Assembly (NCBI GenBank): GCA_017311185.1 | Contig: JAESUZ010000771.1 | Coordinates: forward strand, 1,620,001-1,684,000 | Direction of reading: 5' to 3' | DNA length: 64,000 nt | From: Proteles cristata cristata | Taxonomy: Eukaryota; Chordata; Mammalia; Carnivora; Hyaenidae | Shown: positions 60,534-64,000 of the stretch, piece by piece | Position numbering within the stretch: position 1 is the stretch's first letter | Layout: each line of letters opens with the position of its first letter | Program-made: the position numbers and the translations under genes | Notes under the pieces: model-generated | The model's database searches: none | Told to the model about the DNA's origin: nothing | What the model saw: the letters and a program-made list of their open reading frames with translations, nothing else

Positions 60534-60742
60534 AGGGCACCTGGATGGCTCAGTCGGTTAAGCATCAGACTATTGATTTTGCCTCAGGTCATGTACTCGC
60601 AGTTTCATGAGTTTGAGCCCCACGTTGGGCTCTGGACTGGCAGTGTGGAGCATACCTGAGATACTACTCTCTCCCTCGCTCTCTGCCCCTTTCCCACTTA
60701 AGCTGTCCGTCTCAAAAATAAAGAAACTTAAAAAATAAAAAA
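60534..60742 (+). repeat. Carnivore SINE
   Basis: Head agggcacctggatggctcag, tail aaaaataaagaaacttaaaa. Confidence 0.92.
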
Positions 60743-60869
60743 GTAAAACCATTTTCATTTAGAAAATATCCCCAAATAAAATCCAACAGTTCCTTAAGAG
60801 GAAAACACACTATGACACAGTTTTTATCCTAAGAAAACAAGGATTAATATTAAGAATAAAATATGCACT

Positions 60870-61056
60870 GGGGCACCTGGGGGCTCAGTCAGTTAAACCT
60901 CCAACTTTGGCTCAGGTGGTGATCTTGCAGTTTGTGAGTTCAAGCTCCAAGTCGGGCTCTGTGCTGACAGCTCAGAAAATGGAGCCTGCTTCAGATTCTG
61001 TCTCCCTCTCTCTCTCTACCTCCGCCCAAAATAAATAAACATTAAAAAAAGTTTTA
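60870..61056 (+). repeat. Carnivore SINE
   Basis: Head ggggcacctgggggctcag; target duplication aataaaatatg on both sides. Confidence 0.92.
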
Positions 61057-61281
61057 ATAATAAAATATGTATTTTATACAGACGAATTTGGAGATGGGAG
61101 CAGGAAGGTAAAAAAGGGGTTCAGTCCTGAGTTCTCTTCTATGAAATGATAACCTGCTGGGAGGATGTTGAACATCAGCTGAGGGCTAGAGGGTAAGAGT
61201 GAAGATGTGCAAAAAGCAGAGGAAGGAAACATAACAAAGATTTCCAAACACTGTTCATGACCCTGTTAAAAGACGGAAACC

Positions 61282-61535
61282 AGGGCGCCTGGGTGGCTCA
61301 GTCGGTTAAGCATCCAACTTCGGCTCAGGTCATGATCTCACAGTTAGTGGGTTTGAGCCCCGCATCCAGCTCTGTGCTGACAGCTAGCTCAGAACCTAAA
61401 GCCTGTTTCAGATTCTGTGTCTCCCTCTCTCTCTGACCCTCCCCTGCTCACGCTGTCTCTCTCTCTCTGTCTCTCTCCCTCTCTCTCCCTCTCTCAGAAA
61501 TAAATACAACATTTTAAAAAAATTTTTTTAAAAAA
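61282..61535 (+). repeat. Carnivore SINE with expanded CT block
   Basis: Head agggcgcctgggtggctcag; CT-rich stretch extended by several tctctccctc repeats. Target duplication around aaaga(c/t)gga(a/g)acca. Confidence 0.93.
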
Positions 61536-61739
61536 GATGGAGACCAAGAATTTCTGGTGATACCATCTACATAACCAAATTATTTTCCCTAGCACACCTC
61601 AGAAATTTAAGTTTAGGAATTACAAGGAGAGGTGTTTGAAATGAGCCATGTTGAATGGTCTGCAGAACCAGAGTTAAGACCAACACAGTAAAGGCTTTGA
61701 ACCACTCACTTTCTAAACTCTTTAAAAAGACTTGATTGT

Positions 61740-61984
61740 GGGGCGCCTGGGTGGCTTAGTCGGTTAAGCGTCCGACTTTCACTTAGGTCATGATCTTGCG
61801 GTTCGTGGGTTCGAGCCCCGCGTCAGGCTCTGTGCTGACTGCCACCTCAGAGCCTGGAGCCTATTTCAGTGTCTATGTCTCCCTCTCTCTCTGACCCTCC
61901 CCTGCTCACGCTGTCTCTCTCTCCTAGAAATAAATAAAAATATTTTAAAAAATTAAAAAATAAAAATAAATAAAATAAATAAAA
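61740..61984 (+). repeat. Young-type carnivore SINE (CTTAG subfamily)
   Basis: Head ggggcgcctgggtggcttag; target duplication aaaaagacttg(a/g)ttgt on both sides. Confidence 0.95.
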
Positions 61985-62261
61985 AGACTTGGTTGTAAGG
62001 CTGGGCACATTTCGCTCTGAACTTACAAAGTCTCATGCCTTAGCTCAGTTTCACTAACAACTACAAACTTAATTGCTACCTTATACATTACCATTAGTAC
62101 ATCCTTATGATCTAATAAGAGATACATAAGTGAATCAAATTCTTACAATTTTGTCATTTAACTTAAGACTAGACAAAACTAATGTTTCCTATCATTTGGT
62201 CTCATCCTTTTAATACACTGCATTAAATACTACACAACAAACTCACCTTCAAAAAATTTTA
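61985..62261. other. Intron 1 stretch without recognised features
   Basis: Short unique-looking spacer between SINEs. Confidence 0.45.
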
Positions 62262-62480
62262 GGGGCGCCTGGGTGGCTCAATTGGTTAAGCATCTGACTT
62301 CAGCTTAGGTCATGATCTCACAGTTCGTGGGTTCAGGCCTTGCGTTGGGCTCTGTGCTGACAGCTAGCTCAGAGCCAGGAGCCTGTTTCAGATTCTGTGT
62401 CTCCCTCTTTCTCTGACCCTCCCCTGCTCATGCTTTGTTTCTCTCTCAGAAATAAATTTAAAAAAGAAAACATTAAAAAA
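62262..62480 (+). repeat. Carnivore SINE
   Basis: Head ggggcgcctgggtggctcaa, body with ctgacagctagctcagagc, A-rich tail. Confidence 0.93.
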
Positions 62481-62637
62481 AATTTTTTTTAATTTTATAG
62501 TTCATAAATTTCTAGCAAGAAACATTAGTTTTTTTCCCCTTTAAACATTTTCCAACTTATGCCGGTAAATTTTAATGTGAGCAAACTAAGGAAAAAAATC
62601 TTCATACTCTTTATATCACCTTTATTTAAGAAAAATT

Positions 62638-62849
62638 TTTTTTTTTTTAACATTTCTTCATTTTTGAGAGAAGAGAGACAGACCATGAGCCGGGGAGGGC
62701 CAGTGAAAGAAGGAGACACAGAATCCAAAGCAGGCTCCAGGCTCCTAGATGTCAGTACAGAGCCCAATGCGGGGCTCAAACTCACTAACCATGAGATCAT
62801 GCCCTGAGTCAAAGTTGGACACTTAACCAACGGAGCCACCCAGGTACCC
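62638..62849 (-). repeat. Carnivore SINE (minus)
   Basis: Reverse orientation ending gagccacccaggtacccc. It faces the plus SINE that starts 29 nt downstream. Confidence 0.92.
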
Positions 62850-62877
62850 CTTAAAACTACCTTAAAAAGAAAAAAAG

Positions 62878-63098
62878 GGGGGCGCCTGGGTGGCTCCGTC
62901 GGTTAAGTGATTGACTTCGGCTCAGGTCATGATCTCACAGTTTATGGGTTCAAGCCCCGGGTCAGAATCTGTGCTGACAACTAGCTCAGAGCCTGGAACC
63001 TGCTTCAGATTCTTTGTCTCCCTCTCTCTCTGACTCTCCCCTACTCATGCTGTCTCTCTCTCTTATCTCTCAGAGATAAATAAAAAACATTAAAAAAA
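62878..63098 (+). repeat. Carnivore SINE
   Basis: Head ggggcgcctgggtggctccg; target duplication aaact(a/g)cctt. Confidence 0.94.
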
Positions 63099-63377
63099 AA
63101 ACTGCCTTTAATACTGAACACCATCTATACCTTCATAGATTCTCCAGGGTAAACAGGAAAATCCCTGATCTCTCTTAAAACAAAAACAAAAACAAAAACA
63201 ATACATTTCTGGGGCAGGGGTAGGGAACACTGAGCTCTAAGAAGTAGAGTTGTCTATTACACATAGGCCACTATTAAACAGGATAATTTTTCACATTGTC
63301 TGTAATAAAAGTTAAAGTGGTTTAATAACTCTTTCTCTAGGCTTGGAGATGTGAATTCTTTTTTAATTTGACGCTAA

Positions 63378-63604
63378 TTTTTTTATTTTTGAGAGTGGTT
63401 TTTTTTTTTATTTTTGAGAGAGAGAGAGAGAGAGAGCATGAGTTGGGGAGGGGTAGAGAGAGAAGGGGAAACACAGAATCAGAAGCAGGCTCCAGGCTCT
63501 GAGGGGTCAGCACAGAGCCTGACATGGGGCTCCAACCCAGGAACCATGAGATCATGACCTGAGTTCAAGTTAAATGCTTAACTGACTGACCCACCCAGGC
63601 ACCC
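63378..63604 (-). repeat. Carnivore SINE (minus)
   Basis: Reverse orientation ending gacccacccaggcaccct, with a duplicated tttttatttttgagag start and a short (GA)n. Confidence 0.9.
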
Positions 63605-63678
63605 TAGAGATATAAATTTAAATACTAATAGTTATTCAAACAAGAGTTCATAGAACAAAATAAAAGTTAGGAGCCTTC

Positions 63679-63852
63679 AGGGGCGCCTGGGTGGCTCAGT
63701 CTGTCGGGCATTGGACTTCGGCTCAGGTCATGATCTCACAGTTGTGAGCTTCAGATTCTTTGTCTCCCTCTCGCTCTCTGACCCTCCCCTGCTCACACTG
63801 TCTCTCTCTCTCCTCTCTGAGAAAAAAATAAAACAAAAAAAGATTTTTTTTT
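63679..63852 (+). repeat. Internally deleted carnivore SINE
   Basis: Head ggggcgcctgggtggctcag joins from cacagttgtgagc straight to ttcagattctttgtctccc, losing the B-box and mid-body. Target duplication aagttaggag(c/a)cttca. Confidence 0.93.
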
Positions 63853-64000
63853 TAAGTTAGGAGACTTCATCCACAAATGTGGCTTTAATTATGGTCTATT
63901 TGCAGCTAACTCGCAGCTTGAAATCGGAACCCAGACTTCTCCTTTGATCTCCAAAACCAATTTTATAATTTAACACTCATCTCAGCCAATCCCATCAACC

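Noticed and set aside
45872..64000. A search for ALMS1 exon 1, promoter or CpG island
   Set aside because: No GC-rich block, acidic-run coding sequence or CpG cluster was found; exon 1 must lie beyond the right edge.

Overview
This window is carnivore nuclear DNA, most likely from a felid. About 43 full or partial tRNA-Lys-derived SINEs of the cat type (head GGGGCGCCTGGGTGGCTCAG, tRNA B-box-like GGTTCGAGCCC, CT-rich stretch, AATAAA-type A-rich tail) are scattered through it. They sit among LINE-1 remnants with carnivore-type 3' ends, old DNA transposons (Tigger, hAT) and one decayed class I endogenous retrovirus. There are no bacterial-type features.

I can support only one protein-coding gene: ALMS1 (Alstrom syndrome protein 1, a centrosome and ciliary basal-body protein). 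It lies on the minus strand, so transcription runs from high to low coordinates. Eight exons equivalent to human exons 2-9 are present, with intact splice sites and matching phases: exon 2 (45746-45871), 3 (38839-39034), 4 (34102-34219), 5 (32662-33134), 6 (30989-31107), 7 (25057-25216), 8 (7535-14008) and 9 (6147-6280). Exon 1 lies beyond the right edge and exons 10 onward beyond the left edge. Exon 8 is the giant exon of the gene and is mostly about 39 tandem units of about 47 residues. The comparison with the human protein is from memory, not from an alignment.

The most unusual region is 30734-33134. The 1554-nt interval between exons 5 and 6 (31108-32661) has good splice signals at the positions expected from the human protein. 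It is nevertheless completely open in frame for 518 codons, and it carries a third copy of a repeat whose first two copies lie in exon 5. It therefore looks like an exitron: an intron that is also coding sequence. Just downstream are a further possible in-frame cassette exon of 50 codons (30734-30883, here '6b') and a second in-frame acceptor for exon 7 (23 codons). The pre-repeat part of ALMS1 therefore looks modular, with every optional piece a multiple of three.

Region by region from the left: 1-3450, decayed ERV (pol, env, probable 3' LTR); 3530-6146, L1 and Tigger remnants in intron 9; 6147-14008, exons 9 and 8; 14009-25056, intron 7, with several L1 copies, one carrying a tRNA-Cys-like 5' half; 25057-34219, exons 7 to 4; 34220-45745, introns 3 and 2, with SINEs, L1s and a nested, duplicated DNA-transposon/LTR complex; 45746-45871, exon 2; 45872-64000, intron 1, with an L1 cluster holding one recent truncated insertion (50176-50661), a Tigger1 fossil (57390-59420) and a dense SINE field at the right end.
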